In this document: positions 1 to 7,383 of the stretch, piece by piece
How the letters are laid out: the number at the start of each line of letters is the position of its first letter
How positions within the stretch are numbered: position 1 is the first letter of the stretch
Origin: Hwangdonia lutea
Lineage (GTDB): Bacteria; Bacteroidota; Bacteroidia; Flavobacteriales; Flavobacteriaceae
DNA: 64,000 nucleotides
NCBI RefSeq assembly: GCF_032814565.1
Contig: NZ_CP136521.1
Coordinates: 2,824,501-2,888,500 of the forward strand
Direction: 5' to 3'
Translations under genes and position numbers: made by a program
The notes under the pieces: model-generated
Seen by the model: the letters and a program-made list of their open reading frames with translations, nothing else
What the model was told of the DNA's origin: nothing
The model's database searches: none

Positions 1-759
1 GTGAAGCATCCAATTAAAGGCGTTATAACCTACCCATAAATTTGGTTTTGAATAAGCTGGAAACGGTTCATCGTTGATAAGCTCTATAACCTCACGGGAT
101 TTTTTTGATGGGTCATCGTTTTTGTCGCTACATTCATATCGGAACAATTTCGTTTTTTCCAATATGTCTTTTACAAATGCCTTGGTATCGATAAGTTCGA
201 TTTCTTCCATTTCCCTGAATTTCCTTGTGATTTCGTAGTATTCATTATTTAGAAACTTATCAAATAGCAAGTTCAATTTCGGCATTATTAAATCTGTATT
301 GTTTTTGCTGTGCTTTATTGAAAATGCTATTTCTGATTGAGCAACGTGCAAGCCATTGGTGCATACTTCTCTATAAAATCCAAAATGCCCGGAAGTCTTT
401 TCGCTTCCGTCATAGGAATTTTTGAAACGCAACATCGGTAATATCTTATCCTGTTCATTCTTCAACGAAAACTGATTATGGTCCTCGATTATAAAGTCGG
501 CAATGAAAGACCTGTCATTTCTGTTAATCGTGCGTTTATGATATTTCAGATTGGCATCCAGTAATAGCTGTTCGGCTTTTTTGAAAAACAATTCATTTGG
601 AATATGGCCATAACTGTTCGAGACCACATTCACAATTTTGTCATTGGAAATAACGGCATTTTCAAGTCCTCTTCGAGACTCCATACCAGTAATAATTTTT
701 AACGATTTCATTTCATTTGAAACGAAAATTTCATCTTGTTGTAAACGATTTAAATACAT
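1..759 (-). CDS. DUF932-type plasmid/phage-like protein, C-terminus cut by window edge
   Basis: Reading the minus strand from the ATG at 757-759 gives 253 codons with no stop before the window edge, so the gene is real but incomplete. The protein begins MYLNRLQQDEIF and contains CTNGLHVAQSEIAFSIKHS near residue 140, which resembles the conserved part of DUF932, a family common on plasmids, phages and conjugative elements of Bacteroidota. The molecular function of that family is unknown. It lies downstream of the 135-residue gene on the same strand, with a terminator between them. The context points to the end of an integrated element. The family assignment is by eye and moderate; the open frame is certain. 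Confidence 0.62.
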   Translation of the reverse strand, partial: MYLNRLQQDEIFVSNEMKSLKIITGMESRRGLENAVISNDKIVNVVSNSYGHIPNELFFKKAEQLLLDANLKYHKRTINRNDRSFIADFIIEDHNQFSLKNEQDKILPMLRFKNSYDGSEKTSGHFGFYREVCTNGLHVAQSEIAFSIKHSKNNTDLIMPKLNLLFDKFLNNEYYEITRKFREMEEIELIDTKAFVKDILEKTKLFRYECSDKNDDPSKKSREVIELINDEPFPAYSKPNLWVGYNAFNWMLH

Positions 760-798
760 AATATTTGATTTTAGACCTGTCTGAAGACAGATATGATT

Positions 799-833
799 AA
801 AAAAAGAAAGCCTACTCTTGCGAGCAGGCTTTC
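799..833 (-). terminator. Intrinsic terminator after the 135-residue gene
   Basis: On the minus strand a hairpin with arms AAAGCCTGCTC and GAGTAGGCTTT (one mismatch, CGCAA loop) is followed by a run of seven T. It lies just past the stop of the minus-strand gene 856-1263 and before the DUF932 gene, so the latter probably has its own promoter or relies on read-through. Confidence 0.75.
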
Positions 834-855
834 ACATTTGAAGACATTAGCTTCA

Positions 856-1263
856 TTAAAGTTCAAATTTTAGAATCTGTTCTTCAATCTCTGATTTACG
901 TTGTTCCAAAGTGGACTGTAAATGTGTAGTTACCAACTTGATTAAATTCGTGTTGGTCGTCTTGAATTCCAGATTACGTGAGTCCCTTATATGGAAGGAA
1001 CTCGAACCATCCTGATTGTAATTGAACTTGGTAAGCTCGTTCAATGTTTCCGTCAACCGTTCACGTTGATTAGCCAGACCTCTCAATTTTTCAAACTTTT
1101 GAATTCTGTCATCCAAATTAATCTCTGGTTTTTTGGCTACCACGAGCTTTTCCGGTGTAACAGCTTTTCCGATAGCTTCCTCGGTCAACTTCTTTTGAAC
1201 TTCCTTTTTAACGGTTGCATTTACTTTTTTTGCTGTTCCGTTTGATTTTACTTTTGTTTCCAT
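856..1263 (-). CDS. Hypothetical mobile-element-associated coiled-coil protein
   Basis: This 135-residue protein starts at a clear ATG. The first 45 residues are rich in Lys, Val, Thr and Glu and look disordered. Residues 50-135 look helical, with heptad-like spacing (DDRIQKFEKLRGLANQRERLTETLNEL and a charged C-terminal helix). There is no signal peptide, membrane segment or recognisable catalytic motif. It precedes a DUF932-type gene in the same direction, an arrangement I associate with cargo regions of Bacteroidota conjugative elements. I do not recognise a named family. A shorter frame on the opposite strand inside it is a shadow. Function unknown. Confidence 0.6.
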   Translation of the reverse strand: METKVKSNGTAKKVNATVKKEVQKKLTEEAIGKAVTPEKLVVAKKPEINLDDRIQKFEKLRGLANQRERLTETLNELTKFNYNQDGSSSFHIRDSRNLEFKTTNTNLIKLVTTHLQSTLEQRKSEIEEQILKFEL

Positions 1264-1613
1264 AATTAAATGATTTTAGATTAAACAATATTTGAGCAAA
1301 ACCCAAACGGAAGACAAAATTTTAGAGTGGAAAGGAAACGGAATAAATAAGCGAGGGAAGAAGCGATGGCTTTATGCCGTCCCTTTTCCGAAAAATATTT
1401 TGCGACGTTTATATTTCGGTAATATTGTATGAATACTCTCTACCTCAAATTTTTCTATAGAAGTTCATCACTTAAAAGACCTAGAAATAGTTGATTACTC
1501 GATTTAATGTGTTTCCAGAATGATTAACTTAAAGATATTTAGTAGAAATGATAAGGCATAATGAACCAAATTTGAAGCAGTATTAAGAGTCATAAAATAA
1601 ATGACTTTTTATG
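1264..1613. other. Intergenic, no gene seen
   Basis: This stretch lies upstream of the minus-strand gene 856-1263. No open frame of useful length or convincing RNA fold was found. A GA-rich segment near 1320-1375 stands out in base composition, and the remainder is AT-rich. It probably holds the promoter of the minus-strand gene. Confidence 0.4.
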
Positions 1614-1644
1614 TTGGTTTGAAATAATACAAATTATATATTTG
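1614..1644 (+). promoter_or_regulatory. Candidate Bacteroidota-type promoter
   Basis: TTG at 1614-1616, a 20-base spacer, then TATATTTG at 1637-1644 match the TTG-N17..23-TAnnTTTG consensus of flavobacterial housekeeping promoters. No coding gene starts nearby. Transcription from it would run into the terminator at 1789-1819. Confidence 0.5.
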
Positions 1645-1767
1645 CACCATCAGAAAGTAAAGCTTTTTACTTTAAGTTCATTTATCATATCGTCAACAAA
1701 TCGGCTAACAGTTAGGTTCCGGAATCTGTAAATAGTTGATATATATAATATTATGGGGAAAGGGTAT

Positions 1768-1785
1768 AATCCTGCCACCCCGACT
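1768..1785 (+). other. Putative att site: 18-base tRNA 3'-end fragment
   Basis: AATCCTGCCACCCCGACT matches what is expected for the T-loop-to-discriminator end of a flavobacterial tRNA-Pro (3' T-stem strand CCTGCC, acceptor strand CACCCCG). The matching 5' strands GGCAGG and CGGGGTG are absent upstream, so this is only a 3' fragment. A terminator follows at once, as after a tRNA gene. Integrative elements commonly recombine at tRNA 3' ends and leave such a copy. With DUF932-type genes on the left, this is probably one end of an integrated element; the other end is outside the window. Confidence 0.45.
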
Positions 1786-1788
1786 ATA

Positions 1789-1819
1789 GAAGCTGAACAA
1801 TTTTGTTCAGCTTTTTTTT
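1789..1819 (+). terminator. Intrinsic terminator
   Basis: The perfect 9-bp stem AAGCTGAAC / GTTCAGCTT around loop AATTTT is followed by an unbroken T run to 1819. It would end the candidate RNA that starts near 1651, and would originally have ended a tRNA transcript if the fragment at 1768-1785 is an att copy. Confidence 0.85.
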
Positions 1820-1962
1820 GTGCTTAATTTTTTTTGAAGCATTATTTCTCATATTAAAAAGAATAAAATTACAATCACATATATTTTATCGGTAAAAATT
1901 GCATTTTATCGATATGGGTTTTATATTAGCCCAATTCAATAAACGAAAAAATTTAGGTTTTA

Positions 1963-2346
1963 ATGTTGATTATGAATAATGTAAAGAGCCCATATTTAGA
2001 CTTGCAGCCTTTAAAAGAGGACACTAAAAATAACAAAGACATATATGTAAAGCTCATTGAGCTATTTTTAATGAGTATTGATGAGTATATCGAGGTTATG
2101 GATAAGGAGTTAAACACATTAAACTGGCCTAAATTGTTTAGTGTAACCCATAAAATGATTTCCAGTATAAGGATGTTTGGCGCTTCTGGGCTTGAACCCA
2201 TAATGCTTGAATTGGAGTGTGATTTTAGAGACCAAAATAACTTAGAACGTATTCATAAACACGTAAATTCTACCTTAAATATATTTAATCAAGTAAAAAA
2301 AGAATTGCAAACAGAACTTAAATTAATTGAAAATGACGAAACATAA
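1963..2346 (+). CDS. Stand-alone histidine phosphotransfer (Hpt) domain protein
   Basis: The 127 residues form a single helical Hpt-like domain. The phosphoacceptor motif is HKMISSIRMFGASG, with His63 as the likely phosphorylated residue, and a C-terminal helix pair follows. A second possible start is the ATG at 1972. Hpt proteins pass phosphate between receiver domains in multistep relays. The gene overlaps the following receiver gene by 14 bases, so the two are probably co-translated and work together. No kinase is encoded on this strand; the histidine kinase of the convergent operon (3141-4664) or a hybrid kinase elsewhere may be the donor. The sequence is diverged, so the assignment is good but not certain. 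Confidence 0.75.
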   Translation: MLIMNNVKSPYLDLQPLKEDTKNNKDIYVKLIELFLMSIDEYIEVMDKELNTLNWPKLFSVTHKMISSIRMFGASGLEPIMLELECDFRDQNNLERIHKHVNSTLNIFNQVKKELQTELKLIENDET

Positions 2347-2698
2347 AATTGTTATAGCAGAGGATAATCCTACACTTTTATTGTTGTTAAAGTTTAAATT
2401 AGAAAATGAGGGGTTTGAGTTGCTTACTGCATCAGATGGAAAAGAAGCAATGGCATTAGTAGAAAACCAAAATCCAGACTTAGTTTTAACCGATATTATG
2501 ATGCCATTTAATGATGGCCTTGAGGTGATAAGCCATATAAGAAACAAACTAAAAAAAGAAACTCCGGTTATTATTTTTTCAACTGCCGGTCAAGAACAAA
2601 TGGTTCTTAAGGCTTTTGAACTTGGTGCCAATGATTTTATGCCAAAACCATTTAGTCCAGAAGAACTAATTGTTAGAGTAAAACGCTTTTTAAACTAA
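2333..2698 (+). CDS. Single-domain response regulator (receiver)
   Basis: A 121-residue CheY-like receiver with all key residues: acidic pair Glu10/Asp11 (AEDN), phosphoacceptor Asp54 (LTDIMMP), Ser83/Thr84 (FSTAG) and Lys105 (PKPF). There is no output domain. The ATG at 2333 is preferred over an in-frame TTG at 2327 because it gives the usual short N-terminus before the first strand. It overlaps the upstream Hpt gene by 14 bases. It may act as a phosphate acceptor or sink, or by protein-protein contact. It converges with the second receiver gene 2735-3154, leaving only 36 bases between stops. Confidence 0.9.
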   Translation: MTKHKIVIAEDNPTLLLLLKFKLENEGFELLTASDGKEAMALVENQNPDLVLTDIMMPFNDGLEVISHIRNKLKKETPVIIFSTAGQEQMVLKAFELGANDFMPKPFSPEELIVRVKRFLN

Positions 2699-2734
2699 GA
2701 TAATTTATTAAAGCCTGTTTAACGGATATTTTAC

Positions 2735-3154
2735 TTAGTTTAAGTATTTATCTCTTAAATCTAAAACAGTATCTTTTGTAAGTGGCTTGCTTAGAAAATC
2801 TTTAATATGAGTGATTTTATTGGCAAGGTTTTTATCATCAGGGTTTAAAGATGAGGTTAACATAATTATAAGGTGTTTTCCTTTTTGGTCATCAGAAATC
2901 TTATCGTATTCTTCAATAAATTCGAAACCATTCATGGCCGGCATATTAATATCAAGAAAAATCAAATCTGGTTGGGGGTATGAGTTTTCTTTTGAGTTGT
3001 AAAACCCTTTAGAGGTTAAGTAGTCTAATCCTTCTTGACCGCTTTGAACGGCATGAATAGTGTCGGTAACATTTGCTAAACCAATAATTATTTTATGGAA
3101 TTCGTTTGTTGCTTTGTCATCATCTATTAGTAAAATAGAATTAAATTTTTTCAT
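2735..3154 (-). CDS. Single-domain response regulator, Rcp1-like
   Basis: A 139-residue receiver domain with acidic residues Asp11-Asp13, phosphoacceptor Asp68 (FLDINMP), Thr100/Ser101 (LTSS) and Lys123 (LSKP). The extended loop before the phosphorylation strand (SKENSYPQPD) is typical of the Rcp1-like receivers that partner kinases without a DNA-binding regulator. Its start overlaps the end of the histidine kinase gene by 14 bases, so the kinase is almost certainly its partner. There is no output domain, so its target is unknown. Confidence 0.9.
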   Translation of the reverse strand: MKKFNSILLIDDDKATNEFHKIIIGLANVTDTIHAVQSGQEGLDYLTSKGFYNSKENSYPQPDLIFLDINMPAMNGFEFIEEYDKISDDQKGKHLIIMLTSSLNPDDKNLANKITHIKDFLSKPLTKDTVLDLRDKYLN

Positions 3155-4664
3155 GTTTTTTTATTTGTTTAAATATAGTGAAATAAAATGTAGACCCTTT
3201 ATTTAGCTCAGATTCAATCCAGATTTTCCCTTGGTGCATTTCAACAATTTTTTGGCAAACGGATAGCCCAATTCCAGTACCTTTGTAATCGTCTTTATTG
3301 TGCAAACGTTGAAAAATAACAAACACTCTTTCAAAATGTTTAGCCTCCATACCGATGCCATTATCGGAAACGGAAAACAACCAATAATCGGATTGCTCTT
3401 TTATTTTTATTTCGATGCGTGGTGATGTGTCTTGTTTTCTAAATTTTAGTCCATTACTAATTAAGTTTTGAAATAGCTGCTTCAATTCAAATTCTACACC
3501 ATTAATAACGGGTAATTTATCAGATGTAACGGTTGCATTGGTTTCGTTAATTATCAGCTCAAAATCCAATAAAATATCATTTACCAATGTATTGCAGTCA
3601 ACCTTTTTTATTGGTCTTTCTTTACCTAATCGGGAGTAATCCAATAAATCCTTTATTAAAGTCTTCATTCTTAACGATGCGTCTTCAACATGTTTCATGT
3701 ATTTTAAGGCTTCATCGTCTAATTGCGTTTTATATAATTCTCCAACCAATCCAATATAGCTAGACATGGTTCTTAACGGTTCTTGTAAATCATGAGATGC
3801 CACATAAACAAATTGTTCGAGTTCCTTGTTCATCAATTTTATTTGATTAATCTGCTGCTCCTGCTCGCTAAAACTCTTTTTAAGTGCCACGCTCATTTTA
3901 TTAAACGAGTTACCTAGGTCTGCCAGTTCACTATGGCCTTTAATTTGGATTTGCTCGTTTAATTTACCTTGACTAATTTTTAATGCCGCTTTTTTGAGCT
4001 TGAAGATAGGGTTTGCAATAGAGTAAATTACTTGTATGGTAATAAGTAAGCCTAATATAATACCTACCAGTCCTGTAACGAAAATGATTTTTGATACGGA
4101 ATTTAAATTTCTTGATAGTTCTATGCTATAGGTTTCAAAAGAACGGTTATAGTTCATGTGGAGTTGCCTTATATCTCTATCTAACGAGGCGTACAAATTG
4201 TCGATATGATTTTCCCATATCTCTTTTACTTTATTTGAATTTGTTTGGTTGTTAAATTGGTTAGTAAGAAGGTTGTTTATTTTGTTTGATGCTTCTATGA
4301 GTGCATCTGTATTAATAATTACTTTCTCTATAAGCGCTCTATCTACAGCGGTTTCGGGTAAATCTTCTTTTAAAATATACAGCTCTGTTTTAATATGTGT
4401 AAGTTCTACCTCAATAATGCCTTTAAATCTGTTAATGGTGTTTATTTGGTCGTTGCCATTTAGCCTGTTACTGGTTATTAGGTTTAATTCCTTATTTATA
4501 GATTCGTATTTGGTTAAAATGTTTATTGCAGGCGTTATTTTAGATTGAAGCGTGCTATAGGTTTGGTTGGCGCGATAGGTGATGACGTAATTCAGGATAA
4601 TCTGAGTGAGTAAAACCAATATTAAAACACTAAAGGCTAAAATTAATTTTTGTTTTATTTTCAT
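3141..4664 (-). CDS. Membrane-bound sensor histidine kinase
   Basis: 507 residues. A transmembrane helix at about 8-28 and a second at about 193-213 bracket a helical periplasmic sensor of about 165 residues resembling four-helix-bundle receptor domains. A HAMP segment follows (about 214-265), then a short coiled coil. The HisKA motif VASHDLQEPLRT has phosphoacceptor His291. The ATPase domain shows N box LISNGLKF, G1 box DNGIGM and G2 box GTGIGLSVCQKI. Upstream, 12 bases away, is a periplasmic binding lipoprotein that may present a ligand to the sensor domain; downstream is an overlapping receiver. The input signal cannot be read from the sequence. Confidence 0.93.
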   Translation of the reverse strand: MKIKQKLILAFSVLILVLLTQIILNYVITYRANQTYSTLQSKITPAINILTKYESINKELNLITSNRLNGNDQINTINRFKGIIEVELTHIKTELYILKEDLPETAVDRALIEKVIINTDALIEASNKINNLLTNQFNNQTNSNKVKEIWENHIDNLYASLDRDIRQLHMNYNRSFETYSIELSRNLNSVSKIIFVTGLVGIILGLLITIQVIYSIANPIFKLKKAALKISQGKLNEQIQIKGHSELADLGNSFNKMSVALKKSFSEQEQQINQIKLMNKELEQFVYVASHDLQEPLRTMSSYIGLVGELYKTQLDDEALKYMKHVEDASLRMKTLIKDLLDYSRLGKERPIKKVDCNTLVNDILLDFELIINETNATVTSDKLPVINGVEFELKQLFQNLISNGLKFRKQDTSPRIEIKIKEQSDYWLFSVSDNGIGMEAKHFERVFVIFQRLHNKDDYKGTGIGLSVCQKIVEMHQGKIWIESELNKGSTFYFTIFKQIKKHEKI

Positions 4665-4676
4665 ACTAAAGCGATG

Positions 4677-5816
4677 CTATCGTTTAACTTTAACCGTTGG
4701 GTTTTTTTTAGACTCGTATTTGTATAATGAGAAATAAATTCCTTTTGATGCGCCCTCATTTGTAATGGCTATATTTCCGCATATTCCTTGAAAATAATGA
4801 ACACGATATAGCGAGGTTCTAAGCCAATCATCAAAGGATTGGTCTTTTTTCTTGTCTTTATTTATGTTTCTCAATTGGGTTAAAACCAAGTTCATGGCAT
4901 CATATGCCTGCATGGGTGGCCATATGGAAGTTGGTTTTTTACCATACCTGTTTTTAAACGCAGTTAAAAATTCATTGGCCAAAATGTAATTGCCATCCGA
5001 AATGGTAAAGAAAGGGTATTCGGTATCAACAATGGCACCTTCAGAGTTTGTATAAAACTCGGGGTCTAGTAATACCGTCGAACCAAAAAACGGAGCGATT
5101 ATCCCTAGTTCTCTCGCTTGTTTCATGGCAAAACCAAATTCCTTGTAACCAAAGAAAACATAAGCATCATAATTAGCTTCTTTTAAAGCTTGTAGTTGAC
5201 TTGTAAAATCGACTTGCCCTTTATCGGTCGTGATAATTTTAAGGTGTAAGTTATGGTCTTCTAAAAGCCGTTTTACTTCGTTGGCACCTCGCGTCATAAA
5301 ATCATTCGGATATTGAAAAAGTGCTACTTTTTTAAAGCCCAATTCAATAAGCCTAATTGCTACAAGCCCATTGGCTTCTTCTGTAGATTTTGCAATATTA
5401 AATGTGTTTTTATTTAATGAGGACAGTAGTTTATCATTGTTTAATGGGTTGATAAGAATAACCTTATCTTCAATAATTTTATCTTGTACGGCAACGGTTC
5501 CGTCGGTATTGCTAATAAAAAGGACGTCAATATTATGCTTGTCCCGTAAATTCTTGTACGCCGGAATAGCGTTATCTTTTTCCCATTTATCATCTTCAAT
5601 AAATAAGTTTACTTTGGGTTCGTTATCTAATCGCGAAACGTTGTATTGCTCTACGGCAAGTTGCATGGCTTTAGATGGGTCTACACCCAAATCGGTGGCT
5701 CTAACCGATAGCGGGCCTATGTAACCGATGTTTATTTCTTCAATTTTTGAGGTATCACAGCTATTAAAACTTGTTGCGATAAGTAGTGTGATTAAGAAAA
5801 TGTAAATTGATTTCAT
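4677..5816 (-). CDS. ABC-type branched-chain-amino-acid-like substrate-binding lipoprotein
   Basis: 379 residues with a lipoprotein signal (SFNSC, lipidated Cys20) and a Peripla_BP_6/LivJ-like two-lobe fold: the start INIGYIGPLS is typical, and alternating segments such as VALFQYPNDF, YDAYVFFGY and PFFGSTVLLD fit. No permease or ATPase gene is nearby, while a histidine kinase follows 12 bases downstream. This binding protein therefore probably serves as a ligand sensor for the kinase rather than for transport. Ligand unknown; amino acids, amides or small organic acids are usual for the fold. Confidence 0.82.
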   Translation of the reverse strand: MKSIYIFLITLLIATSFNSCDTSKIEEINIGYIGPLSVRATDLGVDPSKAMQLAVEQYNVSRLDNEPKVNLFIEDDKWEKDNAIPAYKNLRDKHNIDVLFISNTDGTVAVQDKIIEDKVILINPLNNDKLLSSLNKNTFNIAKSTEEANGLVAIRLIELGFKKVALFQYPNDFMTRGANEVKRLLEDHNLHLKIITTDKGQVDFTSQLQALKEANYDAYVFFGYKEFGFAMKQARELGIIAPFFGSTVLLDPEFYTNSEGAIVDTEYPFFTISDGNYILANEFLTAFKNRYGKKPTSIWPPMQAYDAMNLVLTQLRNINKDKKKDQSFDDWLRTSLYRVHYFQGICGNIAITNEGASKGIYFSLYKYESKKNPTVKVKR

Positions 5817-5830
5817 ACTGTTTAGCTTTT

Positions 5831-6091
5831 TTAAAACGTCATTTTATATTCTAATCCATAACCAAGGCCGTAATTATTACTTGGTAAAAAATCGTTTTTT
5901 CTATATTCCAAGGCTATTAAAGAAGCCTTAATACCACAACATTTATTGTTTTGTTTGGCGTAAAATATGCTTAAATCTGTTTTGATTTCCAGGTTGTAAA
6001 AATTTGATCCAGAAAAATATAGAAGTTTATAAAATAATTTTGCTAATACACTTGTAGGTAGTGTTTTAGTGTGCGTTGAATTAATAGTCAA
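5831..6091 (-). pseudogene. Possible remnant of an outer-membrane barrel protein, 86 codons
   Basis: The open frame can only begin with TTG, and the sole internal Met is third from the end. Residues 30-86 alternate polar and aromatic residues and end NNYGLGYGLEYKMTF with a terminal Phe, as outer-membrane beta-barrel proteins do. There is no signal peptide. It ends 14 bases before the binding-protein gene on the same strand, so it could be the first gene of that operon, or the decayed tail of a larger gene. Low confidence that it is expressed. Confidence 0.25.
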
Positions 6092-6279
6092 GTTAATTGT
6101 TTTTTAGGGCGATAATTTATTGCTCCGGCAATATAAAATATTTTATGCAATATTAAACATTTAAATTAATTGATACACTTCTGATGGGTTACAACTTGAG
6201 TTGTTTGTGTCTATAAACCTACTCTATCTTTTAATAAAAACTGTTGATAACTTCTATGTAAGCATTGAGGCAAAAAAGC

Positions 6280-6287
6280 TACTTTTG
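6280..6287 (+). promoter_or_regulatory. Promoter -7 element for trxB
   Basis: TACTTTTG matches the Bacteroidota -7 consensus TAnnTTTG and lies 22 bases before the trxB start codon. A convincing -33 element at the usual spacing was not found. Confidence 0.5.
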
Positions 6288-6309
6288 TACCTATTAAAAT
6301 TTTTTAAAT

Positions 6310-7260
6310 ATGTCTGATACAATTGAAAAAGTAAAATGCTTAATTATAGGGTCTGGACCTGCAGGTTATACAGCTGCAATTTATGCAGCTCGCGCTAATA
6401 TGAAACCCGTTTTATATCAAGGAACTCAACCTGGTGGACAATTAACAACCACCAACGAAGTTGAAAATTACCCCGGGTATCCCGATGGTATAACGGGGCC
6501 AGAAATGATGATTGAATTCCAAAAGCAAGCTGAACGTTTTGATACCGATGTGCGTAACGGATGGATTACCAAAGTGGATTTTTCGGGTGATGTGCACAAG
6601 GTTTGGGTAAATGATGAAAAGGAAATCCATTGTGATACCGTTATTATTTCAACAGGAGCATCAGCGAAGTATTTAGGCTTAGAATCAGAACAAAAATATT
6701 TAAACCTCGGTGGCGGTGTTTCGGCTTGCGCGGTTTGTGATGGGTTTTTCTATAAAAACCAAGAAGTTGTTATTGTTGGCGCCGGAGATTCAGCTTGTGA
6801 GGAAGCTCATTACCTATCAAAACTCTGTACCAAAGTAACTATGTTGGTAAGACGCGATGTGTTTAGAGCCTCAAAAATTATGGCGGCACGAGTAAAAAAC
6901 ACCGGAAACATTGAGATATTATTCAATACCGAAACCGATGAGGTTTTAGGCGACGGACAAGTGGTAACTGGCGTTCGTGTGTTCAACAATAAAACCAATG
7001 AAAAGCACGAGATTCCAGCAACAGGATTTTTTGTAGCCATTGGCCATAATCCAAATACAGAAATTTTTAAGGATTACTTAAATTTGGATGAAACAGGTTA
7101 TATTATTAATGTGCCTGGAACATCAAAAACAAATGTTGATGGTGTTTTTGTGTCCGGTGATGCGGCAGATCATGTTTACCGACAGGCCGTAACAGCTGCA
7201 GGAACAGGCTGTATGGCAGCTTTAGATGCAGAGCGTTATTTGGCTGCAAAAGAAGGCTAA
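6310..7260 (+). CDS. trxB: Thioredoxin-disulfide reductase
   Basis: 316 residues, normal length for the bacterial low-molecular-weight enzyme. The FAD-binding motif GSGPAG is at 14-19, the redox-active pair is C140-A-V-C143 (SACAVCDGFF), the NADPH-binding motif GAGDSA is at 157-162, and the C-terminal FAD motif is VFVSGDAADHVYRQ. It reduces thioredoxin with NADPH in the cytoplasm and so supports ribonucleotide reduction and disulfide repair. It has its own promoter and is a housekeeping gene, divergent from the sensor operon. The identification is secure. Confidence 0.97.
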   Translation: MSDTIEKVKCLIIGSGPAGYTAAIYAARANMKPVLYQGTQPGGQLTTTNEVENYPGYPDGITGPEMMIEFQKQAERFDTDVRNGWITKVDFSGDVHKVWVNDEKEIHCDTVIISTGASAKYLGLESEQKYLNLGGGVSACAVCDGFFYKNQEVVIVGAGDSACEEAHYLSKLCTKVTMLVRRDVFRASKIMAARVKNTGNIEILFNTETDEVLGDGQVVTGVRVFNNKTNEKHEIPATGFFVAIGHNPNTEIFKDYLNLDETGYIINVPGTSKTNVDGVFVSGDAADHVYRQAVTAAGTGCMAALDAERYLAAKEG

Positions 7261-7383
7261 ATAAATAAAGGAGAATCAGTTTATTGATTCATTTTAATCG
7301 TGTTCACAGTCAGTTGTTGTAAGGCTTGGAAATTGATTAATTTGATTCAAGTTTTATCGATGCTATTTTAAAAGTGTTAGTTT

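Larger units (their letters stand above)
1651..1819 (+). ncRNA. Candidate small RNA of about 170 nt between promoter and terminator
   Basis: A consensus promoter (1614-1644) and a strong intrinsic terminator (1789-1819) frame a non-coding stretch. Near its 5' end, AAAGTAAA-GC-TTTTTACTTT can form a hairpin. Internal segments such as the palindrome TTCCGGAA suggest further structure. I do not match it to a named RNA family, and it does not fit tmRNA or a complete tRNA. The 3' part contains the tRNA-like fragment described separately, so it could also be a chance transcript across an element boundary. Confidence 0.3.

Noticed and set aside
1741-1790. A complete tRNA gene around the CCACCCCGACT sequence
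   Set aside because: The 5' acceptor strand (CGGGGTG), anticodon arm and 5' T-stem strand are absent upstream; only the 3' end is there.
1651-1819. tmRNA, signal recognition particle RNA or 6S RNA
   Set aside because: The expected tmRNA ends (GGGGCTGA-like start, tRNA-Ala-like 3' end), an SRP tetraloop and a 6S-like long bulged helix are not visible.
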